Assembly (NCBI GenBank): GCA_031282225.1 | Contig: JAITEC010000130.1 | Location: 1 to 10,404, forward strand | Direction of reading: 5' to 3' | Length of the DNA: 10,404 nt | Source of the DNA: Oscillospiraceae bacterium | Lineage (GTDB): Bacteria; Bacillota; Clostridia; Oscillospirales; Oscillospiraceae | Shown here: positions 1-6,103 of the stretch, piece by piece | Layout: every line of letters begins with the position of its first letter | Position numbering within the stretch: position 1 is the first letter of the stretch | Notes under the pieces: model-generated | Databases searched by the model: none | Told to the model about the DNA's origin: nothing | What the model saw: the letters and a program-made list of their open reading frames with translations, nothing else | Made by a program: the position numbers and the translations under genes

Positions 1-26
1 AATCCCCGGAAACTGCGGAATATGAC

Positions 27-108
27 AATTTTTGCTCCGTCGCACGGGGCGCACTCCTGCGCAAAAATTCTTTTCGCCGTAGGCGAAAAGGACGAGAGGG
101 CGAAAAGG
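27..108. repeat. Stacked inverted repeats upstream of the first gene
   Basis: Two perfect 9-bp inverted repeats lie side by side. AATTTTTGC (27-35) pairs with GCAAAAATT (61-69) around a GC-rich 25-nt loop that could itself form a small CCGT/ACGG hairpin. CTTTTCGCC (70-78) pairs with GGCGAAAAG (82-90) across a GTA loop. A further GGCGAAAAG copy (99-107) could compete for the same partner. They lie upstream of the promoter of the first gene, so they may be the terminator of a gene left of the window. T-rich runs follow the stems in both directions, but neither is a textbook U-tract. No coding region is recognisable in 1-143. Confidence 0.5.
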
Positions 109-151
109 GCTGCAAACGAATTTATTTACGAGAATTATTTTTCTTGAATGA

Positions 152-181
152 TTGCATTCCTGCTTGTGTCCGTTGTATAAT
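152..181 (+). promoter_or_regulatory. Sigma-A-like promoter for the dehalogenase-like gene
   Basis: A perfect TATAAT (176-181) is preceded by TTGCAT (152-157) at 18-bp spacing; the -35 matches only at TTG. Transcription would begin near 188, which rules out the upstream TTG codon at 144 as start and supports ATG 216, which has AAAGGGGA at 203-210. Confidence 0.6.
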
Positions 182-215
182 GCTTAAATGTATTAAAGCA
201 TCAAAGGGGAAACAA

Positions 216-1415
216 ATGGATTTTAAATACCGTCATATCTTACAAAACGAGACCCAGCTCGGTCCTTATCCGCTTGAAAAGCTACGCCGTGTGGATACCC
301 CCACAACGGAATACGTAGGGGAGATCAAGCGCCGCTCACAGAGTGAGAGCGGCATGGCCAAGGCCATGGCATCCGAAGCGGGAAAAAGGATGCTCGCGCG
401 CGGCGTGATGTTTTTTAACCGCGACCCTCTATGCTCGGCGCTGTCGTCTTTTCAGTCATACATAGCAAAATTCTGTCTGCCTGAGATTGCCGAAACCAAA
501 GCGCCGCTGCCCGACGACCCCCGCATACTGACCAGACATATAAAATCGCTGGGCTATTTCCTCGGCGCGGATATGATAGGGATATGCGCCCTGCCGAAAT
601 CCGCTGTTTTCGCCGAGGAAACTGATTGCGATTATAAATATGCCGTGGTTCTGCTAAATGCGAAAAAAGCGCACATCACGCGTCAGTCTTACGGACGCGA
701 GTGGATTGACGACCCTTGCAGCTTCCAATCGTATCAGCGCTGTGCCTGTCAGGCGCAGGTTATGACCGCGTATTTGCGGCAGCTTGGCTGGCGTGCGGAC
801 TCGTCGATTGTTGACAAATACCCAACGCTGATGCCGCAGCTTGTCATAGAAGCCGGGCTCGGTGAAGAGAGCCGCATAGGCATAGCGCTAAACCCGTTTG
901 TGGGCGCGTCATTCAAGGTGTCGGCGGTACTGACAGATTTGCCGCTTGAATGTGACAAACCCATAGATTTTGGGCTTCAGGAATACTGTTCCAACTGTAA
1001 AATTTGCGCGGAGCAGTGTCCGACTCAGGCGATCTCCTACGTCGAGAAAGTAGAGTACAACGGATATATGAGATGGAAACATGACGGCGTGCGATGCGCG
1101 ACCGGCGTTATCACAAATACCGTCGGAAATATCTGTCAGCGCTGTACGAAAATATGCCCGTGGAATCGACGTGACTCCGGTCCGGAGATTTTCAAGGGTT
1201 GGGATGGCAATATCCAAACGCTGCACGACGATGTTAACCGACAAGCGGCTCTCCGCCGCAAGAACGGCTTCGTCGAACCTGAAGAACACCTCGAAAAATG
1301 GTGGTTTCCGCTGATGCGCGACGGCGGCGCAATAGTCGAAGCGCCCGAATTCGACTATGAGCTGCACTATCGACGTGAACGGTCGAGGAAAGCCAGAAAA
1401 GAGGCATCAACGTGA
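216..1415 (+). CDS. Reductive dehalogenase-like corrinoid iron-sulfur protein, no Tat signal
   Basis: This 399-aa protein resembles the RdhA family, which uses a corrinoid and two [4Fe-4S] clusters to remove halogen reductively. The N-terminal and central part has family-typical stretches, including LGADMIGI (117-124), AGLGEESRIG (213-222) and LTDLPLECDKPIDFG (239-253). Cluster one is C258-x2-C261-x2-C264-x3-C268-P. Cluster two uses C294, C307, C310 and C314 followed by PW, with the RdhA-like W-x-x-D-x-x-x-C spacing before C294. There is no twin-arginine leader and no membrane anchor gene (rdhB) beside it, so it is probably cytosolic and non-respiratory. Epoxyqueuosine reductase QueG shares the ferredoxin part but fits the rest less well. 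Start chosen at ATG 216 (RBS 203-210, promoter 152-181). Base composition is less GC-rich than in the rest of the window. The true substrate is unknown; dehalogenation is not proven by sequence. Confidence 0.82.
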   Translation: MDFKYRHILQNETQLGPYPLEKLRRVDTPTTEYVGEIKRRSQSESGMAKAMASEAGKRMLARGVMFFNRDPLCSALSSFQSYIAKFCLPEIAETKAPLPDDPRILTRHIKSLGYFLGADMIGICALPKSAVFAEETDCDYKYAVVLLNAKKAHITRQSYGREWIDDPCSFQSYQRCACQAQVMTAYLRQLGWRADSSIVDKYPTLMPQLVIEAGLGEESRIGIALNPFVGASFKVSAVLTDLPLECDKPIDFGLQEYCSNCKICAEQCPTQAISYVEKVEYNGYMRWKHDGVRCATGVITNTVGNICQRCTKICPWNRRDSGPEIFKGWDGNIQTLHDDVNRQAALRRKNGFVEPEEHLEKWWFPLMRDGGAIVEAPEFDYELHYRRERSRKARKEAST

Positions 1416-1425
1416 CGTGCTGCAC

Positions 1426-1725
1426 AACGTAGTCAAGCAGGTATTCATCACGGAATGAACGGACAGCAAGAGCGGCGGCCTTCTCATCGGGAATCGTCAA
1501 AACGAAGTTGTTGGGCAGTTTCCCATATCGCCCATAATCATCGTCTTTTAGGCGGTCTTTCAATACCCGGAAGCTCCAGATTTCAGACGCGCAACGCATG
1601 ATGTAGTACCAGCGTTCATCGGTTGTCTTGCATTTTCGCAGAATCTCTCGATGATGGCTGAATCCCAGGCGACAAAAAGCATTGGTTTTGTTGTCGTCTA
1701 ATTCGGCAGACAGTGTCTGCCGAAA
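1426..1725 (-). pseudogene. Remnant of DUF1016/YhcG-type PDDEXK nuclease, N-terminal domain only
   Basis: Reading the minus strand from 1725 to 1426 gives about 100 open codons that look like the DUF1016 N-terminal domain: CRLGFSHHREIL, then ERWYYI, then SFRVLKDRLKDDDYGRYG, then LPNNF.LTIPDE and SFRDEYLLDYV. In intact proteins this domain precedes a C-terminal PDDEXK nuclease domain. Here recognisable similarity stops at codon 1426-1428, 11 bp from the stop codon of the dehalogenase-like gene, and the minus frame then runs antisense through that gene. On the other side, an in-frame TGA at 1726-1728 cuts off any upstream part. No start codon with an RBS is visible. The family name rests on remembered motifs, not a search. 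Such nucleases occur near restriction and defence loci, so this may mark a lost defence gene or a rearrangement junction. Confidence 0.62.
1702..1724. repeat. 23-bp near-perfect palindrome
   Basis: TTCGGCAGACA (1702-1712) and TGTCTGCCGAA (1714-1724) are exact reverse complements around a single G at 1713. It sits at the break between the nuclease remnant and its in-frame TGA. It could be a dimeric repressor operator, a recombination scar or a hairpin; no T-run follows, so it is not a typical terminator. Confidence 0.7.
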
Positions 1726-1914
1726 TCAAACATGGTCGTTGTCTACTAAAACGTAAATATGCTCGGCTATTTGCGCCGCTTCTTTCCAGTGGGGCAATTG
1801 GCGATGTTCTTCGTGTCTTTGAGGAACGAAATGGGAATTTACGGGGGTTCTTTTCTTTTCTTTCTTTTCTTTGGGTGGGCTGGTTTCCGCTGCATCATTG
1901 TCTATAAGCCGCAT
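1726..1914 (-). other. Possible upstream part of the nuclease remnant, low confidence
   Basis: A minus-strand ATG at 1912-1914 opens a frame that ends at TGA 1726-1728 and is in the same frame as the nuclease remnant beyond it. Its middle is a lysine/glutamate run from a polypurine tract; the last residues (HWKEAAQIAEHIYVLVDND) look more protein-like. I do not recognise a family and see no RBS. It may be decayed 5' coding sequence of the nuclease, or chance. Confidence 0.25.
1848..1872. repeat. 25-nt homopyrimidine tract with 21-nt mirror symmetry
   Basis: Positions 1848-1872 contain only T and C on the plus strand (units of TTTTC and TTTC). 1852-1872 reads the same from both ends around 1862. 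Mirror-symmetric polypyrimidine-polypurine tracts can adopt triplex (H-DNA) structures. It lies about 25 bp upstream of the promoter for the surface protein gene. Confidence 0.75.
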
Positions 1915-1926
1915 TTCGGGTATAAT
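1898..1926 (+). promoter_or_regulatory. Sigma-A-like promoter for the CAP/PASTA surface protein
   Basis: TTGTCT (1898-1903) and TATAAT (1921-1926) are separated by exactly 17 bp. The -10 is perfect and the -35 matches four of six. Transcription would start near 1933, giving a leader of about 70 nt before ATG 2003. Confidence 0.72.
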
Positions 1927-1946
1927 ACGCTTTGCGGCATGGCTGT

Positions 1947-1996
1947 CGCCCCGGAGGCGCGTTCGGGGCGGTTCGTAACTTCAATTATATAGGAGG
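1947..1996 (+). promoter_or_regulatory. Leader hairpin and strong RBS of the surface protein gene
   Basis: In the predicted 5' leader, CGCCCCG (1947-1953) is complementary to CGGGGCG (1964-1970) with a 10-nt loop. AGGAGG (1991-1996) follows, six bases before ATG 2003, which fixes the start. The hairpin has no T-run and no riboswitch family was recognised; it may simply protect the 5' end of the mRNA. Confidence 0.45.
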
Positions 1997-2002
1997 CCCC
2001 TC

Positions 2003-3793
2003 ATGAAAACGCTTAAGACACGCATGATCCCGGCCGTTCTCGCCGTTGCGGCGATTTTTGCATCCCGCTCAGCAGTCGCCGCGCCCACCGCTCTCCCCAC
2101 GTCCTCCTCCGTTTTTGTCAACGGCAATGCCGTCGCGTTTGACGCATACAACATAAGCGACAACAACTACTTCAAGCTCCGCGACCTCGCATATATACTC
2201 TCCGGCACGGAGAAACAGTTTGAAGTGGGCTGGGACGGGGCGAACAACACTATCGTACTCACGAGCGGCAGGCCGTATACGCCCGTTGGCGGTGAGATGG
2301 CGGGCAAAGGCGCGGGAAACAAAGTTCCCCGCGGCACATCGTCGCGCATATTGCTCGACGGCAGGGATGTCAGTTTCGCGGCTTACAACATTGAGGACAA
2401 CAACTATTTCAAGTTGCGCGATATAGGCGAGGCGTTTGACTTCGGCGTGCGCTGGGACGGGGCTCGCGACAGCGTAATCATCGACACGGGTCGCCGATAC
2501 ACGCCGGAGGCTGCGGGCGCCGGGCTGTCTGTCGCCGGCGTTACGGTCGGTGCCGATTTGTCGGAGGCGGAGGTCGCGCTCGGAAGCGCGTACCGTGTCG
2601 TAGAAGGGGCGCTGCAATACAGGTTTTACGGGGAGTACCGGCGCTTTGCCATTGTCGGCGTCCGCGAGGGCATAATAGAGTACGTATACGCCAACTTCGA
2701 TCTCCCGGCGGCAGGTGGCGGGCATGCGCTGTACAAGGACGACAGGGGAGGCGGCAAGATATACGCCGCGTCGGCGGGACTGGCCGGAAGGGAGCCCGCA
2801 GCCGTGGCGGAGGCCATCATTTTCGAGGCGTCAAACGCGTTCCGCGCCTTTCACGGCCTGTCGGCGCTCGTTTGGAGCGATACCCTGGGCATTGCGGCGA
2901 GGGAGCACAGCCAGGACATGGCCGCGCGCAATTACTTCGACCACTTCTCGCCGGAGGGAAAGTCTCCGTCGGATCGCATGACGGCGGCTGGCTACAAATG
3001 GCTCAACTGGGGCGAGAACATAACGGCGGGCTATAGCAGCGGCGTGGATGCCGTGGACACGTGGATACACTCAAGTTCCGGGCACCGCGAGCAGATATTG
3101 ACAAAAGAGCTCCCGGAGATAGGCGTAGGCTGCGCCGAAAACAGCGCCAGCGCTTACAGGACTTACGCCACGCAGGTATTCGGGTACCCGGACGGATATA
3201 AAATCACGCCCACGCCCACGCCTTCGCCCACGCCTTCGCCCACGCCAAAACCCTCATCGACGCCCACACCCACACCCACGCCCACGCCCACGCCGTCAAC
3301 CGGCCAGGATGGCAATTGGGCGAGGATACCCGATGTCATAGGCCTGGGGCCGGACGAGGCAACCGTGCGCCTGATGGAGGCGGGATTCGCCGTTGAAGAG
3401 ATTTACTATGTCACCATAGAAAAGAACCAGCGCGCCGGCGACGTGCCTGCCGGCACTGTCTTCGCCGCACATACGGGCATAAGCCGCGGCACTCCCGGAG
3501 GTGGATACGAGGCGCAGCGGGGCGCGGAATTCTTAGTATATGTCAACAGAGGGCACTTTGATCCGATATCGGCCGATTTTTCCGTCAAAATACACGGGCT
3601 GCCGGAGGGCGAGGCCATACAGCACCTGCGCTCCATAGGCCTGGAGGCGAAAGTCACGTACCAGTCCGCGTGGAACCGTGACTACATTGGCAAGGTCATG
3701 TACACGTCGTATCTTCAAGCGGACGCCATGGAGATGGGCGGCCAGGTCTACGTGACGCGCGGGGCGGTGATAACGCTGACAGTCGGCAACTGA
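2003..3793 (+). CDS. Secreted stalk-CAP-PASTA multidomain protein
   Basis: This 596-aa protein begins with a signal peptide (residues 1 to about 26, ending A-V-A). Next come two related repeats of the copper-amine-oxidase N-terminal-like stalk type (about 35-94 and 113-168), each with a Y-N-I-x-D-N-N-Y-F-K-L-R-D core and a later W-D-G-A. Residues about 175-255 resemble the CAP-associated N-terminal domain, and about 265-395 form a CAP (SCP/PR1/YkwD) domain with H302, H314, G-E-N-I at 337-340 and G-H-R at 360-362. A Thr-Pro-rich linker (about 402-432) leads to two PASTA-like domains (about 440-518 and 524-596) that may bind cell-wall peptidoglycan. The whole architecture points to a secreted, wall-associated protein; the biochemical role of bacterial CAP domains is not settled. 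It has its own promoter and terminator, so it is probably monocistronic. There is no sortase motif or SLH domain. Confidence 0.88.
   Translation: MKTLKTRMIPAVLAVAAIFASRSAVAAPTALPTSSSVFVNGNAVAFDAYNISDNNYFKLRDLAYILSGTEKQFEVGWDGANNTIVLTSGRPYTPVGGEMAGKGAGNKVPRGTSSRILLDGRDVSFAAYNIEDNNYFKLRDIGEAFDFGVRWDGARDSVIIDTGRRYTPEAAGAGLSVAGVTVGADLSEAEVALGSAYRVVEGALQYRFYGEYRRFAIVGVREGIIEYVYANFDLPAAGGGHALYKDDRGGGKIYAASAGLAGREPAAVAEAIIFEASNAFRAFHGLSALVWSDTLGIAAREHSQDMAARNYFDHFSPEGKSPSDRMTAAGYKWLNWGENITAGYSSGVDAVDTWIHSSSGHREQILTKELPEIGVGCAENSASAYRTYATQVFGYPDGYKITPTPTPSPTPSPTPKPSSTPTPTPTPTPTPSTGQDGNWARIPDVIGLGPDEATVRLMEAGFAVEEIYYVTIEKNQRAGDVPAGTVFAAHTGISRGTPGGGYEAQRGAEFLVYVNRGHFDPISADFSVKIHGLPEGEAIQHLRSIGLEAKVTYQSAWNRDYIGKVMYTSYLQADAMEMGGQVYVTRGAVITLTVGN
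3206..3297 (+). repeat. ACGCCC-type tandem repeats encoding a Thr-Pro linker
   Basis: Imperfect 6-bp repeats of ACGCCC with ACACCC and TCGCCC variants, interrupted by a CCAAAACCCTCATCG stretch, encode alternating Thr/Ser-Pro. All units are multiples of three bases, so slippage would change linker length without shifting the frame. Confidence 0.9.
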
Positions 3794-3820
3794 AATCCCC
3801 ATGCGCCGCGCCGCGCAAAC

Positions 3821-3874
3821 GCAAAACATCCCGCTGCCAAAAGGAGACGTCCTTTCGGCAGCGGGATGTTTTGC
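3821..3874 (+). terminator. Strong rho-independent terminator after the surface protein gene
   Basis: A perfect 18-bp inverted repeat pairs 3821-3838 (starting GCAAAACATC) with 3857-3874 (ending GATGTTTTGC). Inside it, after one mismatch, AAAGGA (3840-3845) pairs with TCCTTT (3850-3855) over a GACG loop. The stem ends in TTTTGCTTTAT. It starts 27 bp after the stop codon at 3793 and insulates the sporulation genes downstream. Confidence 0.9.
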
Positions 3875-3899
3875 TTTATCCGCGCGCAATCTGTATAAA
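3871..3899 (+). promoter_or_regulatory. Candidate promoter for spoIIQ-spoIIR, weak
   Basis: TTGCTT (3871-3876) and TATAAA (3894-3899) lie 17 bp apart, overlapping the tail of the preceding terminator. Forespore genes of this kind are normally read by sigma-F in Bacillus. I looked for a GTATA-type -35 with a GGnnAnA-type -10 at proper spacing in 3875-3968 and found none that convinces, so the true promoter is open. Confidence 0.3.
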
Positions 3900-3981
3900 T
3901 ATCCGATTTTACGTCCATACTGTCTACTGTCTGGCAAGCGTGATCATCGCCAATATCGTTTGAGCATCAGGAGGTCCTCAA

Positions 3982-4839
3982 ATGGACGAAAAAAAGAGCT
4001 TATTTCAAAAAATCGGGAGTTTCGCCGCCGGCAAGGGTTTCTATGTAATCCTGTTCGCCTGTTTCGCCACAATCGGGGTCTCGGCATATATGCTCGTGCA
4101 CGGAGGGCCGCAATCGGATACATCGGGCGGCACCGGCGTCTCGGATGGCACGGAGTACGAAGCGGCACAGCTGCCGTATGCACCGGCGCCCGCGACTGGA
4201 TACGAGGCCGGAGCCGAACGGACACCGCAGCCCGTGCCGCCGGCGCAAAGCACGCAACCCACTCCGCCGGCGCAATCGGGGGCCCGCGTGGACGCCTCCG
4301 CGAAAGACCCGGCACCGGCCACTGCCCCGGCGGCTGAACCGGCTCCGGCCGCAGCCCCGGAAAACACCTCGGCGCCAGCCGAGGCCGAAATCGCCGGAGA
4401 CGATGGCGCCGCAGCGTCGGCACCGGTGAAGCCCCTCGAATTCGTGCGTCCGTTGGCGGGAGAAATCATATTTCCGTATTCAATAGACGAACTCGTATAC
4501 AATGCGACGATGGGAGATTGGCGCGTACACGACGGCATAGATATAGCCGGCGTCATTGGAACTAAAGTCGTGTCCGTTGCCGACGGCGAGGTCGCCGATA
4601 TCGTGGACGACGACCTGCTCGGCACGACCGTTTCCATCGACCACGGAAGGGGCATAGTGAGCCGATATTCAAACCTCGCGTCGGTCCCGGCCGTTCAAAA
4701 AGGCGACAAGATCGCGATGGGCGCCGTTATAGGCTCCATCGGCGACACGGCGCTCGGAGAGGCGGGAGAACCATCGCACCTGCACTTCTCAATGACAAAA
4801 GACGGGAAATCCGTGGACCCCGCCGAGTATTTGAAGTGA
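3982..4839 (+). CDS. spoIIQ: SpoIIQ-like M23 (LytM) forespore protein
   Basis: This 285-aa protein has a short cytosolic N-terminus, one membrane segment (about 19-39), a long Ala/Pro-rich linker (about 43-150) and a C-terminal M23/LytM domain (about 154-285). SpoIIQ sits in the forespore membrane, binds mother-cell SpoIIIAH across the septum, and supports engulfment and the feeding channel. Zinc-ligand positions are present: H183 and D187 in VHDGID, and H266-x-H268 in SHLHFS. The stretch equivalent to LytM Y-x-H-L reads Y-S-N-L (229-232), so one catalytic His appears replaced by N231; activity is therefore uncertain. AGGAGGT (3969-3975) precedes ATG 3982 closely. spoIIR follows 15 bp downstream, which strongly favours SpoIIQ over a generic cell-wall endopeptidase. 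Confidence 0.8.
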   Translation: MDEKKSLFQKIGSFAAGKGFYVILFACFATIGVSAYMLVHGGPQSDTSGGTGVSDGTEYEAAQLPYAPAPATGYEAGAERTPQPVPPAQSTQPTPPAQSGARVDASAKDPAPATAPAAEPAPAAAPENTSAPAEAEIAGDDGAAASAPVKPLEFVRPLAGEIIFPYSIDELVYNATMGDWRVHDGIDIAGVIGTKVVSVADGEVADIVDDDLLGTTVSIDHGRGIVSRYSNLASVPAVQKGDKIAMGAVIGSIGDTALGEAGEPSHLHFSMTKDGKSVDPAEYLK

Positions 4840-4854
4840 GGCGCCGCAATAACA

Positions 4855-5448
4855 ATGAAGCTAAAAAAGTGGGAAACTGCCCTGGCCGCCGCGCTGTCCC
4901 TGACATTCCTGTGCGGCGCGGCGCTGGCAGGGGAACAAAGCGAGCTGTCGGATAAAATCATCAGGCTGCACGTGGTGGCAAATTCCGACTCGCCCGAGGA
5001 CCAGGCGATCAAGCTGGAAGCGCGCGATAGCGTGCTTGCCTCGCTCGGGCCGATACTCGACGGCGCACGCGGCGCTGACGAGGCCGCAAGGCGCACTATA
5101 GCCAACCTTGGCGCAATAGAGGACGCCGCGAAATCCGCCGTGCCAAGCGGCACGGAAGTGCGCGCCGAACTCACGAGCGAATATTTCCCCACTCGCGAAT
5201 ACGAGACATTCTCGCTGCCGGCGGGGCGCTACACATCGCTGCGCGTCACGCTGGGGCAGGGCGCCGGGCAGAATTGGTGGTGCGTGGTTTTTCCTCCGCT
5301 ATGCGCGCCTGACAGCGGCGAGGGCATAGGCGATTTGCTCACGGACGGCGAGGTGGCGCTTATAACCGAGGAAGACGCGGGATGCGTCGTCAAGTTCAAG
5401 GCGATAGAACTGATAGGCCGGATCAGGAATTGGCTGGGCGCCGATTGA
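4855..5448 (+). CDS. spoIIR: SpoIIR, forespore signal for sigma-E activation
   Basis: This 197-aa protein is secreted from the forespore into the intermembrane space. There it triggers the SpoIIGA protease to process pro-sigma-E in the mother cell. The signal peptide spans about 1-25 and ends A-L-A. Family hallmarks are RLHVVANSDSPEDQA (37-51), REYETFSLPAGRY (114-126) and NWWCVVFPPLC (140-150); length is close to the usual 200-220 residues. It follows spoIIQ by 15 bp. The best ribosome-binding match is TGAGG overlapping the spoIIQ stop codon, about 13 bases before ATG 4855, so translation may depend partly on coupling. Identification is secure; co-transcription with spoIIQ is inferred from spacing. 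Confidence 0.96.
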   Translation: MKLKKWETALAAALSLTFLCGAALAGEQSELSDKIIRLHVVANSDSPEDQAIKLEARDSVLASLGPILDGARGADEAARRTIANLGAIEDAAKSAVPSGTEVRAELTSEYFPTREYETFSLPAGRYTSLRVTLGQGAGQNWWCVVFPPLCAPDSGEGIGDLLTDGEVALITEEDAGCVVKFKAIELIGRIRNWLGAD

Positions 5449-5477
5449 CATCGCGCGCTATTATGGCAACGCCCAGC
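5433..5477. terminator. Weak inverted repeat between convergent spoIIR and recR
   Basis: GCTGGGCG (5433-5440, inside the end of spoIIR) is the exact reverse complement of CGCCCAGC (5470-5477), with a 29-nt loop. It lies at the convergence of two transcription units but has no T-run on either side, so a terminator role is tentative. Confidence 0.25.
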
Positions 5478-5500
5478 GGACCTCGAAGCTATTTAACGCA

Positions 5501-6100
5501 TCACATCTCCTGTCTGCCCGCCAAGGCGCGCATCAGCGTGGCGTCGTCTGTGAACTCCAAGCTGGATCCCACAGGTATGCCGTATGCCAGGCGCGTCACT
5601 TTTATATCGAACGGGCGCAGGAGGCGCGATATATAGCGCGCCGTGGTCTCCCCCTCGGTGTCGGGGTTTGTGGCCATAATGACCTCCGACACCTCCCCGT
5701 CGGCGACGCGAGCGACGAGTTCCTTTATCTTGATATCGTCGGGACCTATGTGATTCATGGGGGACAATACGCCGTGGAGCACATGGTACACCCCGCCGTA
5801 TTCGCGCGAGCGCTCGATTGCCATTACGCTCTTAGGGTCGGCTACGACGCATATCACGCCCTTGTCTCGCCTGTCGTTTCCGCAAATCAGGCACACGTCG
5901 GCATCCGTTATGTTCTGGCAGACGCCGCACAGACGCAAGTCCCTGGCAGCGCCGATCACTGCGGCTGCAAAGGACTCGGCTTCGCCCTCCGGCAGAGCCA
6001 GCAAGTGGAACGCCAGCCTCTGCGCCGATTTTTGCCCGATGCCGGGCAAGGATGCGAATTTTTCTATCAGCACTTCAAGCGCCGCCGGAAATAGCCCCAT
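5501..6100 (-). CDS. recR: Recombination mediator protein RecR
   Basis: RecR works with RecF and RecO to load RecA onto SSB-coated single-stranded DNA at gaps. The 199-aa length matches the family. A helix-hairpin-helix region (about 8-32, LPGIGQKSAQRLAFHLL) is followed by a C4 zinc finger (C58, C61, C70, C73) and a Toprim domain (about 80-175) with the N-P-D-x-E-G-E motif. The gene begins three bases after the rpe stop codon; a purine-rich AGGGGGA lies about 12 bases before its ATG, inside the rpe end. In many Firmicutes recR follows dnaX and the ybaB-type gene; here it follows rpe, which is unusual. Its product and start are clear. Confidence 0.97.
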   Translation of the reverse strand: MGLFPAALEVLIEKFASLPGIGQKSAQRLAFHLLALPEGEAESFAAAVIGAARDLRLCGVCQNITDADVCLICGNDRRDKGVICVVADPKSVMAIERSREYGGVYHVLHGVLSPMNHIGPDDIKIKELVARVADGEVSEVIMATNPDTEGETTARYISRLLRPFDIKVTRLAYGIPVGSSLEFTDDATLMRALAGRQEM

Positions 6101-6103
6101 AGG

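Noticed and set aside
144..215. Upstream TTG start adding 24 Cys-containing residues to the dehalogenase-like protein
   Set aside because: The segment contains the likely promoter (TATAAT at 176-181), and ATG 216 has a good ribosome site, so it is probably untranslated.
216..1415. QueG epoxyqueuosine reductase
   Set aside because: The ferredoxin motifs are shared, but the preceding AGLGEESRIG and LTDLPLECDKPIDFG stretches and overall layout fit RdhA-like proteins better.
3206..3297. CRISPR array
   Set aside because: The repeats are 6-bp coding units for Thr-Pro with no spacers.
4041..4655. Long minus-strand open frame across spoIIQ
   Set aside because: It is Ala/Gly/Ser-rich, antisense to a well supported gene, and arises from GC-rich codon structure.
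5138..5155. 7-bp perfect stem inside spoIIR
   Set aside because: CCGTGCC with GGCACGG over AAGC is small and likely to occur by chance in GC-rich coding DNA.
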